A DNA stretch of 64,000 bases from Halopelagius longus (lineage in GTDB: Archaea > Halobacteriota > Halobacteria > Halobacteriales > Haloferacaceae): positions 124,001-188,000 of the forward strand of contig NZ_FNKQ01000002.1 in the NCBI RefSeq assembly GCF_900100875.1, in the 5' to 3' direction. The notes below the pieces were generated by a model. That model ran no database searches and was not told the origin of the DNA. It saw only the letters and a list, made by a program, of their open reading frames with translations. The position numbers were made by a program, and so were the translations under genes. Shown piece after piece: positions 36,063 to 49,159 of this stretch (position 1 is its first letter; every line of letters begins with the position of its first letter).

Positions 36063-36983
36063 ATGAACGAGAAACGGGCCCTCGTCACTGGGGGTGCCGG
36101 ATTCATCGGATCGAACCTTGCGAACCATCTCGCGGCCGATAACGACGTTATCGCCGTCGACGATCTCCACCTCGGAACGCCGGAGAATCTCGACGAGGGC
36201 GTCGAGTTCGTAGACGCGAGCGTCCTCGACGACGACTTGCCCACCGAGGGCGTGGACGTTCTGTTCCACCTCGCGGCGTACTCCTCGTACACGATGGCCG
36301 AGGAGAACAAGCGCGAGGCGACGCGCGTGAACGTCGAAGGGTTCGTCAACGCGGTCGAACAGGCGCGTGAGGACGGGTGCGACACCGTCGTCTACGCGAC
36401 CACCTCCTCCATCTACGGGTCGCGCACCGACCCGTCCCCCGAGGACATGCCCGTCGAGGCGCGGACCTGCTACGAGGCGTCGAAACTCGCCCGCGAACAG
36501 TACGGCGAGTACTTCCATCACCACTACGACATGACGCTCGCGGGCCTCCGATTTTTCTCCGTCTATCAGGGGTACGGCGGGGCCGAGGAGCACAAAGGCG
36601 AGTACGCCAACACCGTCGCCCAGTTCGCCCACAAGATTGCGAACGGCGAACGGCCGGAACTGTTCGGCGACGGCTCTCAGACCCGCGATTTCACCCACGT
36701 CGAGGATATCGTCCGCGGCATCGAACTCGCCGCCGACCACGAGTTGCAGGGCATCTACAACCTCGGCACCGGCGAGAGCTACGACTTCAACACGATGGTC
36801 GAGATGATAAACGAGGAGTTGGGGACGGACGTCGAACCGAAGTACGTCGAGAACCCCCTCGACGTGTACGTCCACGACACGAAGGCCGACCCGACGAAGA
36901 TGCGGGAGGCCACCGGGTGGGAACCGCAGATTTCCTTCGAGGAGGGCGTCGCACGTGTCTGCGCGCCGTACCGCGAGGAGTAA
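36063..36983 (+). CDS. NAD-dependent sugar epimerase/dehydratase (extended SDR)
   Basis: 306 residues from ATG 36063; the frame is open upstream, but NAD-site TGGAGFIGSNL (9-19) sits at the right distance only from this start. The catalytic Y137-x3-K141 (CYEASK) and the Ser pair at 115-116 are present, and SDR C-terminal blocks (TRDFTHVEDIVRGI, YNLGTGESYDFNTM) follow. This is the profile of UDP-glucose 4-epimerase or dTDP-glucose dehydratase relatives. The nucleotide-sugar substrate is not predictable, but surface glycosylation is the usual role. Confidence 0.87.
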   Translation: MNEKRALVTGGAGFIGSNLANHLAADNDVIAVDDLHLGTPENLDEGVEFVDASVLDDDLPTEGVDVLFHLAAYSSYTMAEENKREATRVNVEGFVNAVEQAREDGCDTVVYATTSSIYGSRTDPSPEDMPVEARTCYEASKLAREQYGEYFHHHYDMTLAGLRFFSVYQGYGGAEEHKGEYANTVAQFAHKIANGERPELFGDGSQTRDFTHVEDIVRGIELAADHELQGIYNLGTGESYDFNTMVEMINEELGTDVEPKYVENPLDVYVHDTKADPTKMREATGWEPQISFEEGVARVCAPYREE

Positions 36984-37040
36984 CCGGGGACGGCGGGCGG
37001 CGGACGCCGCGGACGCGCCGTACCGACTTCGGCCGCCCGA

Positions 37041-38390
37041 CTACGGCGAATCGCGCTGCTGTTCGACGAACTCGACGGTGACGGTCACTCGCTCGCCCGT
37101 CTCGGTGGCGATGGCCTGACGCAACACCCCCGACAACGACGGGTACGACCGGTCCACCGGTCTCCTGACGGTGACGGTCACCTCCCTTCTGTCCTCGGAG
37201 ACGCCGAGGTCCGAGAACTCGATTTGGACGGCGGTCAGTTCGAGTTTCTCGTAGCCCGGCCCCTCGATTACGTCCTGTACTGCGGTCGTCGCCTGATTCT
37301 CGAAGGCTATCTGCTGGGCGAGGAGCACCCCCGGACCGATGGCCGTCGTCACGAACAGGCCGAGGACGACGTACGTCGTCGGGCGCCCCAGCACGGTGCG
37401 GACCTTCGCCGCCGCACTCGCGGCTTCCGACCACTGCTGGGGTCGGTACCCGAGGTACCAGAGCGTCGCCGCCCCCGCCAGCACGATGCCGGTGACGTTG
37501 ACCGCGAGGAGGACGAACGCGCCGAGCGCCACCGTCGGAATCCCCCACGCGACGCCGATGCCGACCGCCGCGGCGGCGGGGAGGATGGCGGCGGCGACGG
37601 CGACGCCGACGATGGAGACGGGGAGTTCGGTCGCGAGACCGAACCCGCCGGCCGACCCCGCACAGAGGGCGACGATGAGCGTCAACAGGCCCGGAGACGT
37701 TCGACTCGCTATCTGCTGGACGGTCGTCACGCTGAGAGAGGGTGCGACGAACTGCGCCGTCTTCAGTCCCCACCCGAGGGCGGCGGCGGCGACGACGGCG
37801 ACGGCGAGGCCGGCGAACGTGGACTTGATGCCCTCCACGAACAGCGACCGTTCGTCGAGGGCCGTGCCGACACTCGCGGTGAGTGCGGCCCCGATCTGCG
37901 GGGCGATGACCATCGACCCGACGACGAGTGCGGGCGAGTCCAACAGCAACCCCGCCGTGGCGACGAACGCGCTCAGGACGGTCATGCTGTAGTACGTCAC
38001 CGGCCGCGGGTTGAGGTTGCGCACCTTCGTCCGAATCTCCTCGTTCGAGATGCGTTCTTCCTCCTCGGTGCCGTCCATGTACCGGTCGACGAGCGTCGAG
38101 TAGTGCGGCGTCGAGGCCGTCTCCGCGTTGACGATGACGAGGTACTCCTCCTCGATTCCGATGTCCGTCATCGCGTCGCGGACGCGGTCTACCGCCTCCG
38201 TCGGCACCGGGAACTGGACCATCTTCTGACCGGGGCCGGTCTCTCCGGCGTCACCGTCGCTCCCGACGTCTCGGACGAAGTCGCCCCCGTCCTCTACGGA
38301 GAACACCACCGGGTCGATGTCCTCCTCGCGGAGTGCGTCCAACACGTCGTCGAGGTGTTCCGTTTCGACCAACACCTGCAGCAGTCGCAT
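37041..38390 (-). CDS. DUF389 / TIGR00341 membrane protein
   Basis: 449 residues. A soluble N-terminal part (about 1-115, MRLLQVLVETEHLDDVLDAL with a ferredoxin-like strand pattern) is followed by about 10 hydrophobic helices (130-345) with VVGSMVIAPQIGAALTASVG and SAGGFGLATELPVSIVGVAVAAAILP, then a C-terminal alpha/beta domain (about 350-449). This is the TIGR00341 family of unknown function, probably a transporter or channel. The ATG at 38390 starts the conserved MRLLQVLV. It is divergent from the arginase gene. Confidence 0.82.
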   Translation of the reverse strand: MRLLQVLVETEHLDDVLDALREEDIDPVVFSVEDGGDFVRDVGSDGDAGETGPGQKMVQFPVPTEAVDRVRDAMTDIGIEEEYLVIVNAETASTPHYSTLVDRYMDGTEEEERISNEEIRTKVRNLNPRPVTYYSMTVLSAFVATAGLLLDSPALVVGSMVIAPQIGAALTASVGTALDERSLFVEGIKSTFAGLAVAVVAAAALGWGLKTAQFVAPSLSVTTVQQIASRTSPGLLTLIVALCAGSAGGFGLATELPVSIVGVAVAAAILPAAAAVGIGVAWGIPTVALGAFVLLAVNVTGIVLAGAATLWYLGYRPQQWSEAASAAAKVRTVLGRPTTYVVLGLFVTTAIGPGVLLAQQIAFENQATTAVQDVIEGPGYEKLELTAVQIEFSDLGVSEDRREVTVTVRRPVDRSYPSLSGVLRQAIATETGERVTVTVEFVEQQRDSP

Positions 38391-38519
38391 CGACTGTCGA
38401 GAGTGGGGCTGCGCGGAAAGCGACTCTCCCGGGTCGCAGGGGGCGAGAGCCTTCCCGAGGCCGTGAGTCTCTCGTCTCGTTTCGATGACCATAAGCGCGC
38501 GAGCGGTGCAGATACGACC

Positions 38520-39428
38520 ATGACGCGACCAACCCGAATCATCGGCGCGCCCATCGACTACGGGGCGAATCGACGCGGCGTGGACATGGGCCCGTCGGCC
38601 ATCCGCTACGGCGGCCTCGCGGCGCAACTTGAGGACGCCGGCGCGGCCGTCGCCGACGACGGGGACGTCGCCGCGCCCCGCGCCGAGGAACGCGACCCGG
38701 AGGCCGAGAAACCGAGCGAAGGCCGGGCGAAGTTCCTCCGCGAGACGAAGGCGGTGTGTACGGCGCTGTCGGACCGCGTGGCCGAGACGCTCGCCGACGA
38801 CGAACTACCCCTCGTCCTCGGCGGCGACCACTCCATCGCCATCGGGTCCGTCACCGGAAGCGCCCGGAACGCCGACGTCGGCCTCGTCTGGTTCGACGCC
38901 CACGGCGACTTCAACACACCCACCACGTCGCCGTCGGGGAACGTCCACGGGATGCCGTTGGCCGCCCTCCTCGGAATCGGCGAGTTCGCGGGCGTCGAGT
39001 GGGCCAACGCCGACGGCCTCCGCGAGGAGAACGTCGCCATCGTCGGCCTTCGCTCCGTGGACGAGGCCGAACGGAAGGCGATTCGACAGAGCGAGGTGAC
39101 CGCCTTCACGATGTCCGACATCGACGAGGAGGGAATCACCGACGTCGTCGATGAGGCTCTCGACGTCGCCACGGCGGGCACCGACGGCATCCACGTCAGC
39201 CTCGATTTGGACTGGCTCGACCCCCGGGAGGCGCCGGGCGTCGGGACGCCCGTCCGCGGCGGCGTCAACTACCGCGAGGCCCACTCCGCGTTGGAAACCG
39301 TCGCCGAGACGGACGCGCTCCGCTCTCTGGAACTCGTCGAGGTGAACCCCATCCTCGACGAACAGAACGAGACGGCGTCGCTTGCGACCGAACTCGCCGC
39401 CAGCGCACTCGGAAAGCGCATCCTGTAA
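38520..39428 (+). CDS. Arginase/agmatinase family ureohydrolase
   Basis: 302 residues. The binuclear Mn site is complete: GGDHS (101-105, H104), DAHGDFN (126-132), and SLDLDWLDPREAPGVGTP near 225. EVNPILDEQNETA at the C-terminus is the arginase-type ending, so arginase (arginine to ornithine plus urea) is more likely than agmatinase. This is the catabolic route for arginine in haloarchaea that lack the ADI operon. The ATG at 38520 starts TRPTRIIGAPIDYG. It ends about 150 bases before the 3' end of gyrA. Confidence 0.87.
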   Translation: MTRPTRIIGAPIDYGANRRGVDMGPSAIRYGGLAAQLEDAGAAVADDGDVAAPRAEERDPEAEKPSEGRAKFLRETKAVCTALSDRVAETLADDELPLVLGGDHSIAIGSVTGSARNADVGLVWFDAHGDFNTPTTSPSGNVHGMPLAALLGIGEFAGVEWANADGLREENVAIVGLRSVDEAERKAIRQSEVTAFTMSDIDEEGITDVVDEALDVATAGTDGIHVSLDLDWLDPREAPGVGTPVRGGVNYREAHSALETVAETDALRSLELVEVNPILDEQNETASLATELAASALGKRIL

Positions 39429-39576
39429 CGGGTATCGCTCCTTTCTTCCGACGCTCGTCCGACGCGCCTCCGCGAGACGGCCCCACACCTCGTTTCCGGT
39501 GAACTGACGGGTTCTCGGGCGGCGTCGCTCCCGGAATCGGCGGTGCGGCGAAAAGAAAAGTCGGCGTCGGTCGGCG

Positions 39577-42228
39577 TTACTCGGAGTCGGGTTCGCCGTC
39601 TTCGAGAGCCTCGGCGGCGAGTTCGCCGTCGTCCGCCTCGCGGAGTTCCTCGGCGGCGAGTTCGCCGTCCGTCGCCGCGTCGGGGGCGGACTCGTCCGCC
39701 TCGGCGTCGGCGTCCGCGTCGGCGTCCACGGCGGTCGAACGCGCCTCGTTGTACACGTCGACGGACGCGACGGCGTCGCCCTCGGCTAAGTCCATCACGA
39801 TGACGCCCATCGTGTTCCGCCCGACGGTGGAGACGTCCTCGACGGGCGTCCGGACGATTTGGCCCTCGGAACTCATGACGAACAGGTGGTCGCCGTCGCC
39901 GACGGTCTCCATCGCGCAGACGGGGCCGTTCCGCTCGTTCGTCTTGATGTCTATCAGGCCCTTCCCGTTGCGGGACTGCGGCCGGTAGTTCTCGATGTCC
40001 GTCCGCTTCCCGTACCCGTTCTCGGTGACGGTGAGCACCCAGTTGTGGATGTCCTCGTCCACGGCGGCGACGCCCGCCACCTTGTCTTCGCCTTCGAGGT
40101 TGATGCCCCGGACGCCGCGGGCGGACCGACCCATCGGGCGAACCTCGTCCTCGTGGAAGCGGATGGACATCCCCCCGCGGGTGGCGATGACGATGTCGCG
40201 TTCGCCGTCGGTCACCTCCACGTCGGCGAGTTCGTCGCCGTCGTCCAACGTGGTGGCGATGATGCCCGTCGAGAGGATGTTCTGGAAGTTCTCGACGTGC
40301 GTCCGCTTGATGTACCCCTCGCGGGTGACCATCGTGAGGTACTTGTCCGTCTCGTCTTCGATGTCGGCGCAGTTGACGACGGCGGTAATCTGCTCGCCGT
40401 CGTCCAAGTCGAGCAGGTTCACCGCGGACTTCCCGCGGGCGGTCCGGCCCATCTCGGGTATCTGGTACGTCTTCAGCTGGTACACCTGCCCGTGGTTCGT
40501 GAAGTACAGCAGGTAGTCGTGGGTGCTCGCGACGAACACCGACGACACCCGGTCGCCCTCCTTCAGTTCGGTGCCGATGATGCCCTTCCCGCCGCGGCGT
40601 TGCGCGCGGAAGCTGTCGAGGGACATCCGCTTGATGTAGTCCTCCTCGGTGACGACGACGACGACGTCCTCCTCGGCGATGAGGTCCTCGTGGGTGACGC
40701 TGCCGGTGTCCTCGATGAACGAGGTGCGACGCTCGTCGGCGTACTCCTCTCTGATGTCGAGGAGTTCCTCCTCGATGACCGCGTCGAGCTCCGACGCGTC
40801 CGAGAGAATCTGGTTCAGGCGGTCGATGCGCTCTTGGACCTCCTCGTACTCGGAGCGAATCTCCTCGGCTTCCATCGAGGTGAGCGAACCGAGCTGCATC
40901 GAGACGATGTGGGTCGCTTGGTCCTCGGAGAAGTCGAACGACGGCAGTTCCTCGCCGTCGACTTCGACGGTCTGTTCGCCGCGGAGTGCGGCCTTCGCGT
41001 CGTCGCGGCTCTCGGAGTTGCGGATGGTCTCGACCACCGCGTCGATGTTGTCGAGCGCGGTCAGTCGGCCTTCGAGGATGTGCGCTCTGTCCTCGGCCTC
41101 GTCGAGTTCGTACTGCGAGCGCCGACGCACGACCTCTCGCCGGTGGTCGAGGTACTCCTCTAAGGTCTCTTTCAGCGTGAGAACCCGGGGTTGACCGTCC
41201 ACGAGGGCGAGGTTGATGACGCCGAACGTGGATTCGAGGTGGTGTTCCAACAGTTGGTTCTTCACCACTTCGGCGTTCGCGCCGCGCTTGAGTTCGACGA
41301 CGACGCGGATGCCGTCGCGGTCGGACTCGTCGCGCAGGTCGCGGATGCCCTCTATCTTGCCCTCGTTTACGTCGTCGGCGATGCGTTCGATGAGGCGCGC
41401 CTTGTTCGCCTGATACGGTAGCTCCGTGATGACGATGCGGTCGTCGTCCTCGACTTCGAACTCGGCGCGGACGCGGATGCGCCCGCGGCCGGTCTTGTAC
41501 GCCTTGTGGACGGCGTTTCGGCCGACGATGTTCGCGCCTGTCGGGAAGTCGGGGCCTTTGACGTGCTCCATCAGGTCCTCGACCGTACAGTCGGGGTTCT
41601 CGATGAGGTGGACCGTCGCGTCGATGACCTCCCCGAGGTTGTGCGGCGGGATGTTCGTGGACATCCCGACGGCGATGCCGGACGAACCGTTGACGAGCAG
41701 GTTCGGGAACGCCGAAGGGAGCACCGCCGGTTCCTGTTTGCGGTCGTCGTAGTTCGCTTGGAAGTCGACGGTGTCCTTGTCGATGTCCGCGAGCAGTTCC
41801 TCCGTGATGGAGGCCATCCGCGCCTCCGTGTACCGCATGGCGGCCGGCGGGTCACCGTCCACGGAGCCGAAGTTCCCCTGCCCGTCCACGAGGGGGTAGC
41901 GCATCGAGAAGTCCTGCGCCATGCGCGCGAGGGCGTCGTAGATGGCGGAGTCGCCGTGGGGGTGGTAGTCACCCATCGTCTCGCCCACGATGGACGAGGA
42001 CTTCCGGTGCGAGGACCGGGAGGTGATGCCCGCCTCGTGCATCGCATAGAGGATGCGTCGGTGGACGGGCTTGAGGCCGTCGCGGACGTCCGGTAGCGCC
42101 CGCCCCGCGATGACGGACATCGCGTAGTCGATGTACGACTGTTCCATCTCCTGTTCGATGCGGGCCGTCTCCACGTCGGCGGCGATGCCCGCGCCCGGTT
42201 CAAATTTGTCTGGTGCGTCGGAACTCAT
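39577..42228 (-). CDS. gyrA: DNA gyrase subunit A
   Basis: 883 residues. The catalytic tyrosine is Y133 (AAMRYTEAR), the quinolone pocket reads [17 protein letters not shown] with the Ser retained (S94), and the winged-helix and tower regions follow. Six beta-pinwheel blades make up the C-terminal domain, with the gyrase box QRRGGKGI. An acidic tail (last about 55 residues) is rich in DAD and carries DGELAAE twice, from a perfect 21-bp DNA repeat. Gyrase introduces negative supercoils. gyrA follows gyrB by 24 bases on the same strand. Confidence 0.96.
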   Translation of the reverse strand: MSSDAPDKFEPGAGIAADVETARIEQEMEQSYIDYAMSVIAGRALPDVRDGLKPVHRRILYAMHEAGITSRSSHRKSSSIVGETMGDYHPHGDSAIYDALARMAQDFSMRYPLVDGQGNFGSVDGDPPAAMRYTEARMASITEELLADIDKDTVDFQANYDDRKQEPAVLPSAFPNLLVNGSSGIAVGMSTNIPPHNLGEVIDATVHLIENPDCTVEDLMEHVKGPDFPTGANIVGRNAVHKAYKTGRGRIRVRAEFEVEDDDRIVITELPYQANKARLIERIADDVNEGKIEGIRDLRDESDRDGIRVVVELKRGANAEVVKNQLLEHHLESTFGVINLALVDGQPRVLTLKETLEEYLDHRREVVRRRSQYELDEAEDRAHILEGRLTALDNIDAVVETIRNSESRDDAKAALRGEQTVEVDGEELPSFDFSEDQATHIVSMQLGSLTSMEAEEIRSEYEEVQERIDRLNQILSDASELDAVIEEELLDIREEYADERRTSFIEDTGSVTHEDLIAEEDVVVVVTEEDYIKRMSLDSFRAQRRGGKGIIGTELKEGDRVSSVFVASTHDYLLYFTNHGQVYQLKTYQIPEMGRTARGKSAVNLLDLDDGEQITAVVNCADIEDETDKYLTMVTREGYIKRTHVENFQNILSTGIIATTLDDGDELADVEVTDGERDIVIATRGGMSIRFHEDEVRPMGRSARGVRGINLEGEDKVAGVAAVDEDIHNWVLTVTENGYGKRTDIENYRPQSRNGKGLIDIKTNERNGPVCAMETVGDGDHLFVMSSEGQIVRTPVEDVSTVGRNTMGVIVMDLAEGDAVASVDVYNEARSTAVDADADADAEADESAPDAATDGELAAEELREADDGELAAEALEDGEPDSE
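39610..39669. repeat. Two perfect 21-bp repeats in the gyrA tail
   Basis: CTCGGCGGCGAGTTCGCCGTC occurs at 39610-39630 and 39649-39669, 39 bases apart, coding the DGELAAE unit twice in the acidic tail of GyrA. Confidence 0.75.
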
Positions 42229-42252
42229 GGTGATTTTCGTGGCTGAGTTAGG

Positions 42253-44392
<2,140 letters not shown>

Positions 44393-46813
44393 ATGACCTC
44401 GTTCCAGTCGACGCTCGGCGAGGAGTCGGGGATCGCCGAGGAGCTGGCGGAGAGCCAGCGGGCCATCTCCATCGCCGAGTTCTTCGAGAAGAACAAGCAC
44501 ATGCTCGGCTTCGACTCGGGCGCTCGGGGGATGGTCACCGCCGTCAAGGAAGCGGTGGACAACGCCCTCGACGCGACCGAAGAAGCCGGAATCATGCCCG
44601 ACATCTCGATCGAGATACGCGAGTCGGGCGACTACTACACGCTCGTCGTCGAAGACAACGGGCCGGGGATCACGAGAGAGCAGATTCCGAAGGTCTTCGG
44701 GAAGCTCCTCTACGGCTCTCGCTTCCACGCGCGCGAACAGTCACGCGGACAGCAGGGTATCGGTATCTCCGCGGCGGTCCTCTACGCCCAGCTCACCTCC
44801 GGCAAACCCGCAAAGATCACGAGTCGGACGCAGGGTGCCGAGACGGCGCAGTACTTCGAGCTCATCATCGACACGGACACGAACGAACCCGAGATTCAGG
44901 TCGAAAAGGAGCTCTCTCCCGCCGAATCTGACCTCTCGCCGACCCACGGCACGCGAATCGAAGTCGAGATGGAGGCGAACATGCGCGCCCGCCAGCAGCT
45001 CCACAACTACGTGAAGAACACGGCGGTCGTCAACCCTCACGCGCGACTCGTCCTCGACGAACCGGGACTCGACGAACCCCGACAGTACGAACGCGTCGAG
45101 GGCGCGAGCCTCCCCGCCGAAACCGAGGAGATTCGACCCCACCCCCACGGGGTCGAACTCGGGACGCTCATCAAGATGCTCGGCGCGACGGAGTCGTACT
45201 CCGTCTCGGGCTTCCTGCAGGAGGAGTTCACCCGCGTCGGCGCGAAGACCGCCGGGAAGGTGCTCGATAGCTTCCGCGACCGGCACTTCGGCCGGGAGAT
45301 GGCGTGGGGCGCGCCCGAACCGGGAGCCGAACTCGAGACCGACCTCGAAACCGCAATCGAGGACGCCGTCGCCAACAAGGGCGCGGCGGCCACCTCAGCG
45401 TTCGCCGGCCGCGTCGCCGACACCCTCCGAAACCGCGACCGGACGGCGTACTTCGAGCTCGAATCCATCGTCTCCACCGTCGCGGACGATATCGGCGAGA
45501 AACACGGCGTCACCTTCGGCGAGACGGTGCAGGAGAACGCCGTCGACGCGGCGTGGGAGGTTCTCACCGCCGACGTGACGCCCGACCTCTACGGCCTCGT
45601 CGACGACGCGACGAGCACCCGGAAGGACGACCGGACGGTCGAGGGCCTCGCGACGCGCCTCGGCGAGAAGTTCACGGACGGCCCCGCCCGACACCGCGCG
45701 ACGCGGACGCAGGTCCGCGAGTACGTCGACCGGTCGGCGGACGTGCTCGTCTCCGCGAACGACGACATCACCATCGGCGAGACGGCCCGCGAAAACGTCG
45801 CGGAGGCCGTCTGGAAGGTGATGCGCACCGTCCCCGACGAGGTGCCGAAGATATCCGAGGTGGCCGAAAGCAGGGACACCGCCTCCGAACTGCTGGAGGC
45901 GATGCGCGAGACGGACATCCTCGCGCCGCCGACGAACTGCCTGTCGCCCATCACCGCCGAACTCGTCGAGGCCGGCCTCCGGAAGGAGTACGACGCCGAC
46001 TTCTACGCCGCGGCGACCCGCGACGCGGAAGTCCACGGCGGCGACCCGTTCATCGTCGAGGCGGGCATCGCCTACGGGGGCGAACTGGAGGACGGCGGGT
46101 CGGTGGACCTGCTCCGCTTCGCGAACCGCGTCCCCCTCGTCTACCAGCGAGGGGCCTGCGCCACGACGGACGTGGTAAAGCGCATCGGCTGGCGGAACTA
46201 CGGCCTCGACCAACCCGGCGGGTCCGGGATGCCGAACGGCCCGGCGGTCATCATGGTCCACGTCGCCTCCACGAACGTCCCGTTCACGAGCGAATCGAAG
46301 GACGCACTCGCGAACATCCCGGAGATAGAAGACGAGATAGAGCTCGCCATCCGGGAGGCCGCCCGCGACCTGAAGTCCTACCTCAACAAGCGGCGGTCGA
46401 TGCAGAAGCGCCGGAAGAAACAGGACGTCCTCGGGAAGATTCTGCCCGAGATGGCCGACAAGCTCTCGGAGGTGACGGGCCGGGAACGGCCGAACATCGA
46501 CGGCGCGTTGGCGCGCATCATGAACAACGTCGGCGTCGAACGCGTCGTCTCCGACGACACCGTCACCCTGAGCGTCGAGAACCACTCCGACCGCACGGAG
46601 GAACCGGACATCACCGAAATCGTCTCCGCGGAACCGGCGGACGTGCCCGACGAGGCAACCGTCGTGGACTTAGACGGCGAGTGGTTCGTCAAGTGGAACC
46701 CCTCCGTCCCCGCCGGGGAGACGGTCGAACTCACCTACACCGTCGCATCGGACGCGTCGTTCGACATCAACGTCGACGGCGTCGAGACGGAGAAACTGAC
46801 CGTTAACACGTAA
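44393..46813 (+). CDS. top6B: DNA topoisomerase VI subunit B
   Basis: 806 residues. GHKL ATPase motifs [20 protein letters not shown] and [16 protein letters not shown] occupy the first 150, then the helix-two-turns-helix and transducer ([22 protein letters not shown]) and a C-terminal Ig-like domain (about 730-806). This is over 250 residues longer than crenarchaeal Top6B: an insertion inside the H2TH/transducer region (about 320-490) holds two related units, [14 protein letters not shown] (from 375) and [14 protein letters not shown] (from 461). ATG 44393 follows TTTTAA. It forms the ATPase part of Topo VI with the next gene. Confidence 0.95.
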   Translation: MTSFQSTLGEESGIAEELAESQRAISIAEFFEKNKHMLGFDSGARGMVTAVKEAVDNALDATEEAGIMPDISIEIRESGDYYTLVVEDNGPGITREQIPKVFGKLLYGSRFHAREQSRGQQGIGISAAVLYAQLTSGKPAKITSRTQGAETAQYFELIIDTDTNEPEIQVEKELSPAESDLSPTHGTRIEVEMEANMRARQQLHNYVKNTAVVNPHARLVLDEPGLDEPRQYERVEGASLPAETEEIRPHPHGVELGTLIKMLGATESYSVSGFLQEEFTRVGAKTAGKVLDSFRDRHFGREMAWGAPEPGAELETDLETAIEDAVANKGAAATSAFAGRVADTLRNRDRTAYFELESIVSTVADDIGEKHGVTFGETVQENAVDAAWEVLTADVTPDLYGLVDDATSTRKDDRTVEGLATRLGEKFTDGPARHRATRTQVREYVDRSADVLVSANDDITIGETARENVAEAVWKVMRTVPDEVPKISEVAESRDTASELLEAMRETDILAPPTNCLSPITAELVEAGLRKEYDADFYAAATRDAEVHGGDPFIVEAGIAYGGELEDGGSVDLLRFANRVPLVYQRGACATTDVVKRIGWRNYGLDQPGGSGMPNGPAVIMVHVASTNVPFTSESKDALANIPEIEDEIELAIREAARDLKSYLNKRRSMQKRRKKQDVLGKILPEMADKLSEVTGRERPNIDGALARIMNNVGVERVVSDDTVTLSVENHSDRTEEPDITEIVSAEPADVPDEATVVDLDGEWFVKWNPSVPAGETVELTYTVASDASFDINVDGVETEKLTVNT

Positions 46814-46817
46814 GACA

Positions 46818-47912
46818 ATGAGCACGAAATCAGACGACGAACTCGCGCGCGAACGTCTCATCGACCTCGCGGTGGAGTTCTACGACCAGTTCGAGGAGGG
46901 GGACATCCCCCACATGGACATCCCCACGCGGACGAAGAGCAACATCGTCTTCGACGAGGACTCGAAGGTGTGGGTGTACGGCGACCGCAAATCGACGCGC
47001 TCTGCGAACAGCGTTCGCGGGGCGCGGAAGTTGCTGAAGGCGACGTACGCCATCGAGTTCCTCGTCCGCCAACTCGAAGAGGACCGCTCTTCGACCCTGC
47101 GTGAACTCTACTACCTCTCCGAGTCGTGGGACGCAGAGGAGGCGCACTTCAACGACCAAGACGAGTCGAATCAGCTGATAGAGGACCTCGAAATCGTCTC
47201 GAAGGTCACCCGCGAGGACTTCCACATGCGCCCCGAGGAGTCCGGGGCGACGCTCATGGGTCCGCTCGAACTCCGCGAGCAGACCCGCCGCGGCGAACGC
47301 GAGATTCACTGCCAACTTGACGTCGGCGAGGGGGGCTACCAGATTCCGAACAACCCCGACACCATCGAGTTCCTCGACCACGACATCGACTTCATCCTCT
47401 GCGTGGAGACCGGCGGGATGCGCGACCGGCTCATCGAGAACGGCTTCGACGACCAGTACAACTGTCTCGTCGTCCACCTGAAGGGGCAACCCGCCCGCGC
47501 GACGCGCCGCATCACCAAGCGCCTCCACGACGAACTCGACCTGCCCGTGGTGGTCTTCACCGACGGCGACCCGTGGTCGTACCGCATCTACGGGTCCGTC
47601 GCCTACGGGTCCATCAAGTCGGCGCACCTCTCCGAGTACCTCGCGACGCCCGAGGCGCAGTTCATCGGCATCCAACCCGAGGACATCGTGGAGTACGACC
47701 TGCCGACGGACCCCCTCTCGGACTCGGACGTGAACGCGCTCCAGTCGGAACTCGACGACCCGCGCTTCCAGTCCGACTACTGGACCGAGCAGATAGAGCT
47801 CCAACTCGACATCGAGAAGAAGGCCGAACAGCAGGCGCTGGCCTCTCGGGGGCTTGACTTCGTGACCGACGAGTACCTGCCCACTCGACTCGACGAGATG
47901 GGCGTCCTCTGA
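46818..47912 (+). CDS. top6A: DNA topoisomerase VI subunit A
   Basis: 364 residues, Spo11/Top6A family. The active-site tyrosine is in [12 protein letters not shown] (Y98 or Y99), inside the 5Y-CAP domain; the Toprim domain supplies E in [14 protein letters not shown] and the DxD in [15 protein letters not shown]. It cuts both strands with 2-base overhangs and re-seals after passage, working as an A2B2 enzyme with top6B, whose stop is only 4 bases upstream. It is convergent with an alpha/beta hydrolase gene 4 bases away. Confidence 0.95.
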   Translation: MSTKSDDELARERLIDLAVEFYDQFEEGDIPHMDIPTRTKSNIVFDEDSKVWVYGDRKSTRSANSVRGARKLLKATYAIEFLVRQLEEDRSSTLRELYYLSESWDAEEAHFNDQDESNQLIEDLEIVSKVTREDFHMRPEESGATLMGPLELREQTRRGEREIHCQLDVGEGGYQIPNNPDTIEFLDHDIDFILCVETGGMRDRLIENGFDDQYNCLVVHLKGQPARATRRITKRLHDELDLPVVVFTDGDPWSYRIYGSVAYGSIKSAHLSEYLATPEAQFIGIQPEDIVEYDLPTDPLSDSDVNALQSELDDPRFQSDYWTEQIELQLDIEKKAEQQALASRGLDFVTDEYLPTRLDEMGVL

Positions 47913-47916
47913 GCGG

Positions 47917-48807
47917 TCACGACAGCGCCGACAGCACGTCCTCTCTCGCGCGGAGGAACGCCGTCAGGTGGTCGCCGTCGTACGCGTCGCTTTTCGCACC
48001 CGGAATCCGCTCGGTTAGCCACCGCGCCGCCGCCGGCGTCGCGTTCCTGTCTTCGCGCCCGTAGCGAACCGCCGTCTCGACGGTCACCTCGCCTACGTCG
48101 AACCCCCACGGACGCTCGAACAGACGCATCTCGCGGGCGACGCCCGCCGCCCCTCGCCGGAACGCCGCCTCGACGTCGGCTTCGAGGGTCTCGAAGACGC
48201 CCTCGGGGTCCGAAACGACTTCTCTGACGCCGTCGGGGTCGCCGTACAGCGACGCTACTTTCTCCGGCGGGGCGTCGCCGAGCGTCCGAGCCTGTACGGT
48301 CAACAGCGGTCGTAAGAGAACGGGCGCGTACCGGCCGAGAACGGAGAGGACGCGGAGCGCCGCGGCGGCGTCGCCCGTCGCCCCCGACGGCGGCGACGGC
48401 GGACAGACGAGCGACAGTTCCGCGACGCGCCCCGGACGCGTCGCCGCGAGGGCGAGGGCGTGCGGCGCGCCGCCGGAGAACCCGATTACGGGGGCCGCAC
48501 CGACGCCAACGTCGTCCGCGACGGCGAGCGCGTCCGCCGCCCGCTCCGCCAGCGACCCCTCCGGGAGGGGGTCCGTCCCCCCGATACCCGGCCGGTCGGG
48601 ACAGAGGAGGCGGACGCCGCGTTCGCGGGCCGCCTCGGCGAGGAGGCCCCCGAGGACCCGCGACCCGGGCGTCCCGTGGAAGAACAGGGCGGCGTCGCCG
48701 TTCGGGTCGCCGAACTCGGCGTACGCGACGGTTCGACCGTCCGACGCCGTCGTCTCCGTTCGTCGCTCCGGTTCCGCGTTCGCCCTCGCGCCTGCGCGTT
48801 CGCTCAT
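47917..48807 (-). CDS. Alpha/beta hydrolase
   Basis: 296 residues. The oxyanion region is FFHGTPGSRVLGG, the nucleophile elbow is IGFSGGAPHALALA (Ser in GFSGG), the acid is expected around YGREDRNATP, and the base is the His in YDGDHLTAF. A cap of helices lies between (about 150-235). Typical of the broad esterase/epoxide-hydrolase group; no substrate can be inferred. It runs convergent with top6A and is followed by the CDGSH gene in the same direction. Confidence 0.82.
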   Translation of the reverse strand: MSERAGARANAEPERRTETTASDGRTVAYAEFGDPNGDAALFFHGTPGSRVLGGLLAEAARERGVRLLCPDRPGIGGTDPLPEGSLAERAADALAVADDVGVGAAPVIGFSGGAPHALALAATRPGRVAELSLVCPPSPPSGATGDAAAALRVLSVLGRYAPVLLRPLLTVQARTLGDAPPEKVASLYGDPDGVREVVSDPEGVFETLEADVEAAFRRGAAGVAREMRLFERPWGFDVGEVTVETAVRYGREDRNATPAAARWLTERIPGAKSDAYDGDHLTAFLRAREDVLSALS

Positions 48808-48825
48808 GGTCGTCTCCCCCGCGGA

Positions 48826-49116
48826 TCACTCCCTCTCCGCGTCGCCGCCGGATGAACCCCGGTCGCTCTCCGAACGTCGCTCGTCGGCGTACACTATCTC
48901 GGCTATCTCGTGCCGCGGGCTCTCGTCGTCGTCGCCCTCGTACTTGTACACCGTCCCCTCGCTTTCGTCGCGGGTCGCCCGGTGGGACCCGTCGCAGAAC
49001 GGTCGGTTCGCCGAGAGTCCGCACAGACAGACGGCGACGTCGCCCTTCTCCTCGTCGATGTCGTCCTCGTCGAGTTTCAGCGGTCCGGTCGCCTCGTGAC
49101 GCACCTCTCGTGCCAT
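48826..49116 (-). CDS. CDGSH iron-sulfur protein
   Basis: 96 residues. The signature [16 protein letters not shown] holds three Cys and one His that bind a labile 2Fe-2S cluster. The rest is an acidic N-terminus ([16 protein letters not shown]) and an acidic tail. Prokaryotic CDGSH proteins are small, soluble and redox active, with unclear partners. It lies between two hydrolase genes on the same strand (18 and 43 bases spacing). Confidence 0.9.
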   Translation of the reverse strand: MAREVRHEATGPLKLDEDDIDEEKGDVAVCLCGLSANRPFCDGSHRATRDESEGTVYKYEGDDDESPRHEIAEIVYADERRSESDRGSSGGDAERE

Positions 49117-49159
49117 ACGTCTGACTGTCCGGCGGTCGAACTTAGGCTTTCCCGGCTAG

